Position numbers and translations under genes: made by a program. Shown one piece after another: positions 12,801 to 22,617 of a DNA stretch of 64,000 nucleotides; the first letter of the stretch is position 1, and every line of letters begins with the position of its first letter. The stretch comes from Perca fluviatilis (taxonomy: Eukaryota > Chordata > Actinopteri > Perciformes > Percidae). Location of the stretch: contig NC_053119.1 in NCBI RefSeq assembly GCF_010015445.1, forward strand, positions 8,900,050-8,964,049, given 5' to 3'. Under the pieces are notes generated by a model. It had not been told where the DNA came from. It ran no database searches and worked only from the letters and a program-made list of their open reading frames with translations.

Positions 12801-13860
12801 ACATAGACGTTTCAGTAACCCTACTAGAAGATATTCCCTAATTTCATGTTTTGGTAATAGTGGTTTGGGGTGCTGTTGGACACATCAGTCAAAAATCCTC
12901 CATAGGTTTTCAGTTTGGTTGAGAGAGGCCATAGAATATAATTTGTTGTCATCATTCCTGTACGGAAGCAATCTGTGTTTGTCATTTTCCTACACTCATT
13001 TATTCATGTTTTCCTTTTATTTGTTACCCAGCTGTACATGTTACATCACTGTCTGCCTATGTTGCTATGTGTCTGACAGTGTCACTTGTGACTGATTATC
13101 CAACCTACAAAAAACTAATTTACGTGTGCAAAATGAGGTGAAGTGAAATGTTGCCCTAATTGTCTAAACTGAAAAGATTTATTACCTTGAATTTAATTGT
13201 TCATGTTACACTGCATGTTTGATAAAAACCACCACTGTCTTGTATGCCACCAACAAGCTATCACTGCCACTCTTTACTTGTCTCTGTGTTGGGTACGAAG
13301 AGCATTCATCTTTCCTTTTATGCTTGGTCTCCGCTGACTAAGTGCCCCATCATAACAACAGCGCTTTGCCATCTTCCATCTTCACTGATGAAAAAGGTGA
13401 GAGAGTGCAGCGCTCAGGCCCACCTGGTGCCCCCCAACCCCATTGTCTTAAAGTGGTTTTAGAGCCACTTATGCCGTGTTTTAAGAGAATATCACTCGGA
13501 AAGAAGAAGAGAAAGGAGAGCAGCTCTGTCGTCTCCATCTTCAAACTTAACTGACATATTTCACTTTAAAGTTACAGGGCGAGGTTAGTTTTTCAAGTCC
13601 ATGCTTACAGATTATTTTACACATCAAATCTAATGTACATTTAGAGATTCTTGTACACATTCACAAATCTGAGTATGCATATAGGGATTGAGATCTAGCT
13701 TCATAACTCTCATAATACTGCTACATTACTACCTTAGTTCAAGTGAAGAGAAATCTTAGCTAGAGCAAAAATCTATATTTTAGACAGCACTGTACTTGGT
13801 TTTGGGCAGGCTCTCACCTGTTCTAACCTGATAGTGTCACTGTGTTATTCCAGTTTGCTA

Positions 13861-13990
13861 TTGAAGAACTTGACTGGCCTGCACAAAGCCCTGACCTCAA
13901 CCCCATCCAGCACCCTTGGGCTGAGCTGGAACGGTGACTGCGAGCAAGTCCCTGCAGCTGGGCTCCAAAATCTTGTAGAAAGCCTTAATG
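13861..13990 (+). pseudogene. Tc1-like transposase C-terminal relic
   Basis: One plus-strand frame reads PAQSPDLNPIQHPWAELER and then hits a stop. In Tc1/mariner transposases the motif SPDLNPIE is the region around the second and third residues of the DDE/DDD triad. Here the usual Glu after NPI is replaced by Gln, and the frame is broken directly downstream. The copy is dead. Confidence 0.7.
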
Positions 13991-14954
13991 GAAGAGTGGA
14001 GGCTGTTATAACAGTAGACTAGTGACCATGGTTTTGAATGAGAGGTGTCACAATCACATACAGGGGCGGGTCTAGAGGGGGAGCCAGGGGTGGCATTCCC
14101 AAATGGATATATACTTCAAACACACATTGTATGGCAACTGTGTACTTTGTTAAAATTTTGAGGCCAGTTTAGAAGTAGAAAAATATTGAACTCACTGTAG
14201 AGCACATGTTGCTGTATGAAATAAAGTGTGTGTTGCACTTTATTTCTTTTCTGTTTCCTATTATCTGAAAACTGTGTACAGCAAGGTTTTCTATGTTGAA
14301 GTTTGAGGCAAGTTTATCGTAAGTGTATTGCAATTTATTTTTATACGGTTCTGTGAAAAAATAAATCTTCCCAGCCCTTTTTGTTTCCAATTAATGTTTC
14401 CATGGTGACTATCCACATGTCTGCCTTAAGAGCCCATGGAAAATGGTTTTTTTTTGGATACACAATTTGTTGAAAATTAAAACAAGTGAAATGAATAATG
14501 AATGTGATTTGATTAATTTAGCAAAATTTGCATTGTGTTGTTCTATCCTATCCACTATTTCCTATATTTCTAAGCAGATTTTCTATGCTGTATTCTGATA
14601 AATACAGGCCACATGTGGGTGTGATGTTCGGCTGTCAACATACTTTTGGCCATGTGATGTGTGACCTTAGCTTATGTTTCTATAAATGCTTAGTAACAGA
14701 TCAACATCTGGAAAGACAAGGATCCCTGTGGTCTCAATAACGGCAGGCGTTAATTGTTAATTATCACCTTTGTTGTGTAGGTGTCACACACAGCACAGGT
14801 GCAGGCTTTCCCACAGGTGCTCCCTTTTTAAGAGATGTGATTGTGTGAACATGAGAGAAGCTGTGAGTTGAGTTGTCATATGTTGATAAAGGGACTTTTC
14901 TGAAAGTCATTATGCACGCAGCAAACTATATTGACAAAACTATGTGGATAAGGC

Positions 14955-15030
14955 TCACAGTCAGCGTTCCAGTTCATCCCAAAGGTGTTGGACAGGGTCG
15001 AGGTTAAGGCTCCGTGCAGCCCAGTCAAGT
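14955..15030 (-). pseudogene. Second Tc1-like transposase relic, opposite orientation
   Basis: Read on the minus strand, this block encodes LNLDPVQHLWDELER followed by stops. It aligns with the plus-strand relic about 1 kb away. The two lie in inverted orientation, either as separate insertions or as the arms of one rearranged element. Confidence 0.6.
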
Positions 15031-15479
15031 TCTTCTAAAACAAACTGTAAAAAAACATTTCTAGTTCAAAGTTAAAGGCACGTTATTGTCTAAGATATAA
15101 TTTTGTAAAAAACGTCTCAGCTCTATGTTCATTGTTTCCTTATATATGCCATAAATAAGTAAAGCTTGAGTTTATATTACTAAATGAAGTAAATGGTGCT
15201 GATCCTGTGCTGCCATCTAGTGGAGTCATGCAGAATTCCCTATTTTTAAATCTCAGACATGAACCAAATATCATTTTACCAGATTACTCTGAATTCAACT
15301 ACATATTCATATTTTAGTAGCCTACAGATCCATGTCCAACAAGTGCAATTAGATGCACACGTGTGAACAATATCCCCATTATGTCATCTCAAAGTGAGAG
15401 CAAATACCTGATTTACACAAACTCCAAGGATCCAGGCCTCCCTCTGTCTATGTGCATATGCTCCCATGTATATTTATGG

Positions 15480-15770
15480 CTTATATGAACTACACCTGGA
15501 GGTGTAAGCCAAACACAGTCTTGTCAGATATATGGGCCACTGTGGGGTGGCCGGGGAGCCGGGCTGCAGTTTGGTTTGGCCGAAGCATGCAGCGGGAGTC
15601 ATCTCCCTCCCTGTCAGCTCTCATGTGGAAGAGCCATTCATCTCTGTGGAAGGCAACAGGATTACAGCCCGATGAATACTGTCTCTCTGTGGTCCAATTT
15701 CTGCTGCTGACAAAATGTAGCTTTTTGGTATGCAGGGCTGCTTTTATGATGTTTTTCTCTTGAAGTGGAT
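15480..15770. promoter_or_regulatory. Candidate conserved non-coding element
   Basis: A 290-bp repeat-free block of balanced composition between AT-rich flanks. Both strands happen to be open for about 95-103 codons, but neither frame resembles a known protein and no matching splice sites are visible. Confidence 0.35.
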
Positions 15771-16375
15771 GTGACACCTTAGAGATCTGTATTGTCCCGA
15801 AGCTAAGAAACTGTTTTCAGTTACAGTTTTCAATGCAAACTAATGTGCTATTGTCCTTTCGGCTTGATCTTGAAAGACATTGTCATTCATTTTTGCTTTT
15901 ATAAAAACACTTTAGATAAAAGATACATTCCACTTTAGATTTGTTTTAGCCAAGCTAGTTCTAATCAGTTTTAACGGTTCAAAAATCTTAACTTTGACCC
16001 TTTTACTCGTTCACCCAACGCTTTTGTAAATTGGAAATTTAAAGTGAAACTCTTGAGTTTGAAAATCTTCCTGATTAGGTCTTAGCCTACGTCTGTTAAC
16101 AACATGAAAGGCATACTACCGGTAAAATGTAATCATTGTATTACATTTTAAAATCTCATCTTTCACTACGATCACTTATTAAAACTTCAAAAGTGTTATA
16201 TATAGGTGATGTCATTTCTGGTTATTTTCAAAGTAAGCATGTATTTTTATATGATTCTTCACAATGCAATTCCAGTTCAATTATTATGTTACATATATTT
16301 TGTTGCACTTATTTCGGCCTAAATACCATGCACATACAGTATTTAGACTTTAGATGTCAGTGATTTTTTTTTTAG

Positions 16376-16572
16376 ATGAACCTGAGAGAGATGGAGCTGA
16401 GAGAGCAACTGTCCCAACAGTCCCGGGCAGACTCATTACAGCAGGATCCGAGGGATCCCCCACTCCAAACCTTCCCCCCTGTACAGCTCCACCCTGCTGG
16501 GACTCTAAGCCCGACTGCAGGCTGAGGACACCAGGCCCATCCATACTGGGTCCTTTATCCCCTCTGAACAGC
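16376..16572 (+). CDS. Candidate orphan exon, unassigned
   Basis: A strong acceptor (a run of T then TTTAG) ends at 16375 and a canonical donor (AACAGC then gtgagt) begins at 16573, enclosing 197 bp of GC-rich sequence in AT-rich flanks. The frame open through both splice sites encodes a Pro/Thr-rich segment (for example EPERDGAERATVPTVPG). An alternative frame starts with ATG directly at the acceptor, reads MNLREMELREQLSQQ like a short helical segment, and stops after 49 codons. I do not recognise a family in either frame. It could be an exon of an unrecognised gene, a non-coding RNA exon, or chance. No neighbouring exon was found. Confidence 0.3.
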
Positions 16573-16672
16573 GTGAGTCCTTTAAACCTTTAAATACTGT
16601 CAAAGGAGGAAAGGAGCATTAGCTCCTGGGTGCCAGTTTAGTGCCTTTTTTTTCCTGAAAAAGTGAGTCAAG

Positions 16673-16742
16673 CTAGCCTGGTTGACACCAGACCCTTCTC
16701 AGCTGTATTTGCCGGAAGTTCGTCAAGGTTTTCCCAGGCTAG
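16673..16742. mobile_element. Very short inverted-repeat element (70 bp)
   Basis: The ends CTAGCCTGG and CCAGGCTAG are exact inverted copies. The sequence between has no coding content. The word AGCCTGG also occurs at the end of the element at 19.8 kb, so the two may be related. Confidence 0.5.
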
Positions 16743-17033
16743 AGTCAAGCTGCAATATCCCAACAATCCTTGCTGAGAGATATTCGCTTTGCTTCATTGG
16801 TCCAAAAGAAATTCTGACAATTGATATAGACATAGACATGAAAGTACACAGGAAATGAGGAATCAGCACTTACTGTAATGGTAAAACTCTGTCTCCTATG
16901 CAGTATTAAATTACCATCCAGTAAAAGGTTTGACTATCAGATGGCTGATGCTGTGCAGGACAGTTTTGTTTGACAAATTATGTGTATATTCAGTTATGTA
17001 ATTGACATTATGGGAATACAATTTTCTTTGTAA

Positions 17034-17449
17034 CCCTCTGAGGTCTAAGGGCATTTTCACACATGTTCTTAAATTGACCTTTTTAAGATATTTGCATACA
17101 ACTGATCCCCATGTGTTTGACATCAAAATGTTCAGAACAAACTCAGCTTTCCGTACAGTGAGACCCAAATCTGTCCCAGAGCAATGTGTAAAAAGATCAT
17201 TTGGCACTAAAACTGAAACGTTGATGTTCGCTTTTTGAAAGTCCTCAAACCTCTCTTGAAAACAAACCTTAACTTATTGTTTTGGTGCTTGAAATGCGGT
17301 TACCAAAGTCGTTAGGTTCACAAAGTAGTGTAATATATGATAAAAAAATATTAGATAAATGTCTGAAATGAAATTTTGTAATATCGATTTTTGAGTAGTT
17401 TTGTCAAACATCATTTGGATGCGCCAGTGCGTCTTTCGTTCTCAGAGGG
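17034..17449. mobile_element. piggyBac-like MITE (416 bp)
   Basis: The termini CCCTCTGAG and CTCAGAGGG are inverted copies. The right flank is TTAA and the left flank GTAA, best read as a TTAA target site with one later mutation. TTAA flanks with CCC/GGG ends are characteristic of the piggyBac superfamily. There is no transposase frame. Confidence 0.75.
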
Positions 17450-17631
17450 TTAACATGAAATGAAGCTCAGCGTAGTTACATTCAGGAAGACTTCTATGCT
17501 TTCATTCTCCATCCAGATCTTCAGGCTTCTTTCACCACCACCAGTGTCTAGACTCCATCGGGGGTGGGGGGGATTTCTGCCTAGTCATGGCCTCTCTACA
17601 CTTTGTACATAGTGATGGAGTCTAATCGCCA

Positions 17632-17848
17632 AAAGTCTCGCTTTGCCAGACCATCTACACGCTGCGGAGGGAAAAACGAGCTCTGGTTTATTGGCATTTC
17701 TTTAAACCAATCACAATCGTCATGGACGGCACTAAGCTCTGCACGGAGCGGCTGTATAATAGTCGTGCAACAGAAAACTCAGATTGGACAGATAGTCTAG
17801 CTAGCTGTCTGGATTTACCCTGCAGAGATCTGAGGAGGATATAGACTA
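17632..17848. mobile_element. hAT-like MITE of the TAGTCTCGC family, short copy
   Basis: It is flanked by an exact 8-bp duplication AATCGCCA (17624-17631 and 17849-17856). It has the left end AAAGTCTCGCTTTGCCAG and the right end GATATAGACTA. The same family is present at 27892-28534 and 59412-60347. This copy is internally deleted. Confidence 0.85.
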
Positions 17849-17856
17849 AATCGCCA

Positions 17857-18640
17857 ATGACTCTGTACATTTCAACCTTGTGCATCATGCGATGAATAAA
17901 CTTATTTGCACCTTTCAAAGAAGTCTCTCCTGATTGAAATAATTTCATGGTCTAAGAATGTTTTTTTTTTATGCAAATAATGGGCAATAGTGCTTTGGCA
18001 AGATTACTTCGTGAGTATGTTCATGAGTTGAAGACATTTGACCACTCATCTGCCATCTGCCTCATTGCTGTCCTTTAAATAATTGTTAATTTCTTATATT
18101 GCACTGTAACTTTTATTCTCATATTTTCTCTGTTTTCATATTTTTAATTGTTTTTAACTGCTGTTTAATGTTTTCTGTAAGGCACTATGAATTGCCCTGT
18201 TGCTGAAATGTGCTATACAAATAAAGCTGCCTTGCCTTGCCTCATCAAAGCAGAAAATTCTAAATGAAATGTACTGTTAATCCAAAATCTAGAGGTCTGT
18301 GGGTGTCATCATGGATTTATACTTTTACCCTGAGCTTTGGGGCAGAACTGCATGAAAAACAAGAAGAGAGGATCTATGCCGGAGGAGTAATAAAGGTGAC
18401 TTCAGGGGAAAAGCTTTCTTTAGAGGGTGCATGACACTGATATAAATTGAAGCCTCATTATTTAGTGTAATTATCTCCCTGCACATGCTAAACGCATCAA
18501 GAGAAGGTGTCATTTTCAACATATCTATCTTCAAATTAAGAAGGTCTAACTTGCCAAATCTGAACTCTCACGTGTACCTTTAACTTTATTCACATTTTCA
18601 AACACACTTCTGTCTTTATTAGTTTCCACGAACATTTTAA
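17857..18640. other. Intergenic stretch with a LINE-like 3' tail
   Basis: The segment at about 18100-18242 ends in ATGTGCTATACAAATAAAG followed by a (GCCTT)-type tail, the typical 3' end of a fish LINE or derived SINE in plus orientation. No reverse-transcriptase frame precedes it, so it is 5'-truncated. The rest shows no feature. Confidence 0.55.
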
Positions 18641-19142
18641 AGTGCTCATATTATGCTTTTTGGCTTTTTCCCTTTCCTTTATTGTGTTATATATCTTTTT
18701 GTGCATGCTATAGGTTTACAAAGTGAAAAAGCCCAAAGTCCACCCCAAAGGGACTTACCATCTCCAACAGAAAACACTGTTCACAAACTGCTCCAAACAG
18801 CTCTATTGTAGTCCAGCCTTTACTTCAGAGACAAACGTGCGTGACGTTGTAACATGCATTATAACGCTCGCTTAGCTGCTAGCGTGGCACACCCTCATAC
18901 TTTGCTTCTGACTGGCTAGTAGTCCTTACCTAGGTACTGTGCATGTGCAACTCCCAACAAAGATGGAATAGAAGTCAGATGCCTCACTCTTTAGCTAAAA
19001 CAGAGAGCTCAACACACAGGGTGAAAAGAGGAGCTGCAGCAATGTGCAGTACAACAAAAAACGTAAATGTAAAATGTAAACCTATTCTGATATAACCTCT
19101 AAATACAATTATGAACCTGAAAATGAGCATAATATGAGCGCT
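18641..19142. mobile_element. TTAA-flanked MITE, AGTGCTCATATTATGC family, copy 1
   Basis: The ends AGTGCTCATATTATGC and GCATAATATGAGCGCT are inverted copies with one mismatch. TTAA flanks both sides (18637-18640 and 19143-19146), as for piggyBac-type insertion. It has no coding capacity. A second copy in the opposite orientation lies at 24796-25270. Confidence 0.85.
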
Positions 19143-19146
19143 TTAA

Positions 19147-19778
19147 CACCAAGATCTTCTGCTTTGCTGCAGAGATGAACAGAGATGTAAACCGAGCTGA
19201 AATAATATGGTCACTGCTGGAAACCAAGCCCATCTACTATATTTTATGGTCTGTCCACAGGCAAGTTCAATCTAACCATCCCATCAGTCACATTAGTGTT
19301 GTCTGATGAATTTGTTTGTTACTAATTGTTGGCAGACTCCAGCCTGTGTAAACATCATTATTCTGCAGGGGTTCCGTCTCATCTGACTATTCATGAGTGA
19401 GAGCCAACATGAGGCTTTTTTGCTGATAGATGCCCCACTGTGGAAGTGCGTGTTTTCATGTTTAATATTATGAGCATAAATGTTTAATCTAGCAAACAAC
19501 TTTTCTGTTGCAATGCACCTTGTAAAGAAAACAGACTGAAATGTAATTTGAAATTCGGATTTATTGATTTAAGAGCAATAATAATTTAGATGTTTAATTA
19601 TTTGTATTGCATTGATTTTTTTTTTTTTTACATTGGTTGTTTATTTGGCTCAGTAGTTTGTGTGGAGATAGTATTTTCGCCGGTTTGTCTTTATTTAGCG
19701 CATTCAATTTTAACACTCAGCCTAGTATTATATGATCACTCAGTTAACTTTTCATAATTACGGTTACAAAGATGGCTA
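19147..19778. other. Intergenic stretch, nothing recognised
   Basis: AT-rich sequence with a T-run near 19620. There are no credible frames or repeats. Confidence 0.4.
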
Positions 19779-21030
19779 CACTTAGCCTGGCTCCGCCCCC
19801 CTACATACTTCCGCTCAATTTTCATTTTCCTTCAGTACGCCCAAGGCGGTAAGCTTCGATTCAGAACTCGAACCTCCTATGGCGCCATTTTGATGATACG
19901 AAGCGATCACCTCCCGTTAGCATTCCATTGACTGCCATTCATTTTGACGTCACTTTGACAGCGAATAACTTTACATCTGAAGCGTTTAAAGAATCTATTT
20001 GTCCATTGTTTATTTCTAAAGAAACATGACAATGTATAAAAGCCTCCATTACGTTACATGACGTTTTTTTTAAAATAGGCTAACGATTGTGTCATAACCA
20101 AGCGTACTATCGCATAGTAGAGGAATTACCGTATAGTACAGGAGAAGCTCGCAGGCAGTTTCAACTTACGTTAGCTGTTTAGGTTTAATTACTAATGTTA
20201 ACTAGCATTTTAGTTAGCAATAATTAGCCTGTGCCTATGTTATCTCCTTACATATACCTACGCTCTCCGTCTCTGCTAGATTGGGAATGATTGAGATTTC
20301 TCTTGGCACAGCTAACAGAAGACTTCCAACTTTCAGACAGGTTGCTCACGTCACATTTACGTCGTCTCTCTCAGTTGGAGGCTGCGCAGTAACGCTCAGC
20401 GCTCACCGGAAAAGTGCTTCTAATAGACTTCACTGGTCTCCGTCCAGAGCAAAGGGATCTGTTGGTCCAGTTTATATATGTCAATGAGTACACCGTCTGG
20501 TTTTGCGGTATAGTCTTGGGTTTTCTCCGGCCAAATCTTTACCGGTCCAATCAGCGAACAGAGGGAGTGGCTGAGAAACGATGACGTTGAGGTCGTGCGC
20601 TAGTTTGAGTTGTAGTTCCATAATGACGGCGGAGAAAGATGCGAGCGAAGCCATTCGGTCCGTTGTGGCAAAGCCGCCGAATATCCAGAAGTTAAAGCCC
20701 GAGCAAGAACAATCTTTGCTGAGTTTTGTTGGTGGCCATGATGTTGTGGCCCTCCTCCCCACGGGGTTCGGGAAAAGTTTGATTTTCCAGCTCGCTCCGT
20801 TAGTGGTGAAGGAGTTGGCTAAGGCGAACGCTAGCGATGCTAAGCCGACATCACGACCAAACGTTAGCAATTGGTTATGGTAGATCCAGAGTGGCTCTGG
20901 GCAGATCCAATAGTTTTAAACTTCAACAGAGTACCCGCCTTCAAGGAAGTTAACACTTGTCAATGGAGAGTGGCCAGACTCTCTGTACAAATGAAATGTG
21001 TCTGGTAGGACCAGGCTAGGCTACACTAAC
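19779..21030 (+). mobile_element. Repeat element carrying a RecQ-like helicase fragment
   Basis: The left end reads CTACACTTAGCCTGGCTCCG and the right end is an approximate inverted match (CAGGCTAGGCTACAC). The interior includes a CpG-rich segment with the helicase-like exon (20581-20883). The class is not settled. The boundary at 21030 is approximate. Confidence 0.55.
20581..20883 (+). pseudogene. N-terminal RecQ-like helicase fragment with Walker A motif
   Basis: The frame encodes about 100 residues. After a short leader comes LKPEQEQSLLSFVGGHDV and then LLPTGFGKSLIFQ, which is the Q-motif-to-Walker A (motif I) layout of superfamily 2 RecQ-type helicases. The frame stops at TAG right after motif I, with no DEAH box or later motifs, so no active helicase can be made. 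It may start at either of two in-frame ATGs (20581 or 20623). Fish genomes are known to contain many RecQ-like fragments in repeats; its presence between element ends here supports capture by a transposon rather than a host recq gene. Confidence 0.6.
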
Positions 21031-21680
21031 AGCCAGACAGCAGCCTGTTACGCAACACAAGAGCCAAAGACTTTGAACAATTACATAAAATGTTCAGCTA
21101 AAGTCTCCTTATCCAATCCAACTTACAAACATGAAAACATGCTTTGTAGGCCTACTGCACCTTAGCTTGTTGAAGGAGCAACCGAGTAAACATTCACCGT
21201 GGAAAAGTGAACCGCTAACGTCAGTTTGCAGGCAGGTACATTAAACAGAATGTAAACATACCTGCAAAGTCACTTTGGTCTGTTTAGATGCTGGAGTGGT
21301 CCTTACTCTTCAATACCACCACTAACACCACACTGGTTGCACATGGCTAGTGCACTACAGCAAGTTAGGCTGTCCCCCGTTCCCCTGCAGGGGCTCAGCC
21401 TGTCAGCTGCTGTTAATCAAACACAGACACCAACACACCCCTCCAACTGGCTGAGACGAAAATAGGAGCACTTCTGATTTTAGAAAAAAAAACTTTTCAG
21501 TTGGACTTTTAGACATTCGATCCTGGTATTGATCACAGTCAGGCATACCAAATACATATTGAGCACAGTAACTATGGTAGCTAGTGATAATTCTAGTTTT
21601 TTTTAGAAGAGAAAATGTCTGGAGTGCTCAGATGTTCAAACAAATAATTAAGGTGCTCTTTGGAATGGAACACAAAAGTT
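21031..21680. other. Intergenic stretch, nothing recognised
   Basis: No gene. A short inverted word pair (CAGGTACATT and ACATACCTGC) occurs at about 21230-21268, too weak to call. Confidence 0.35.
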
Positions 21681-22506
21681 CAAAAAAGAAGAAAAGTCCA
21701 AGGCACTCTTCTGGCAAAAAGTTAAAATGCCTTTATTTGGATGGCTATTTCATGATGAAATTTCTTGTCCATGTTGAAATTGATCTGAGTAAAAAAACAC
21801 GTTTAGCGGCATACACTTTTTCAGGGTGTAGCCCTCAGCAAACTGTTTCACCTTTAGTAGATCCAAGATGATTGCCAACACCTGAGCAAGGAGCAAGTAA
21901 ACTGCAGGTAACAAATGCAGAGTAAGACCACTAGATGGCTCTGTAAGACATGCAGAAGAAAGAAAAAGATTATATGAAAAAAATATTATAAAAAAACATG
22001 ACACAAAAAAATGGGCGTGCTATATAACCATTTTCCAGCATTTTTGGTAACAGTAGCAGACCACTTATATAAGAATTACAAAAAAAGACAGTAATCAATT
22101 CTTCATTCATTCCTGAGTAAGTTGTGGCCTGCATTTGGAATATAAAAGGTTTCTCTCTGCAATAATCATTTCAGTCGATCACCAAGCGAATGTTCTTTTT
22201 GAAGGTTTCTAGGCCTTCAACCATAAGGCTGTCCGGATCACTGTTATGTTCTTTAAAAAAGTGCTTTGCATTTGTTATCTGTAAGTTTACTTGCTCATTA
22301 ATTAGTTGTTTTCAATTATCAGGTTTTTGCAACCATCTTGTGTCTATTAAAGGTGAAACTGTGTGCTGAGGGCTACACCCTGAAGAAAGCTTTTTGCACT
22401 GCTGTGTGCAGGTTGATATTCTCTCTATTTTAACATGGACTATGGTAATTTCAACATGAAATAACCAGAAGGGTGCCTTGGACCTTTCTTCTTCTTTTTT
22501 GATAAT
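21681..22506. mobile_element. Foldback element with long imperfect inverted arms
   Basis: The left arm (about 21681-21925) and right arm (about 22262-22506) are reverse complements with scattered differences. Shared words include GTCCAAGGCAC, CATGTTGAAATT, CAGGGTGTAGCCCTCAGCA, GTTTCACCTTTA and AGTTTACTTGCTC in the appropriate orientation. The loop is about 340 bp. There is no coding capacity. Class unknown. Confidence 0.75.
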
Positions 22507-22581
22507 TCCAGTTAGCAACTGAATGCACCCAGTTGGCTCTATATTTGACATACTTTCTTAGATCTTAAAATCTAGCCTGCA

Positions 22582-22617
22582 ACCTGAGACGCCATACGGC
22601 TACATGGCGTCTCAGGT
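22582..22617. repeat. Perfect 14-bp stem-loop
   Basis: ACCTGAGACGCCAT (22582-22595), an 8-base loop ACGGCTAC, and the exact reverse complement (22604-22617). It lies outside the foldback element. Its role is unknown. Confidence 0.85.

Larger units (their letters stand above)
9891..16375. other. Intergenic stretch with Tc1 relics
   Basis: No host gene recognised. It holds two oppositely oriented Tc1-like transposase relics (13861-13990 and 14955-15030), traces of the same family near 12865-12930 and 14600-14660, the words CAGGGGCGGGTCTAG at about 14062 resembling a hAT end, and a possible conserved block at 15480-15770. All other frames are taken as chance. Confidence 0.5.

Noticed and set aside
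20481..20870. 129-codon minus-strand frame
   Set aside because: It is the antisense shadow of the RecQ-like exon and has no family resemblance.
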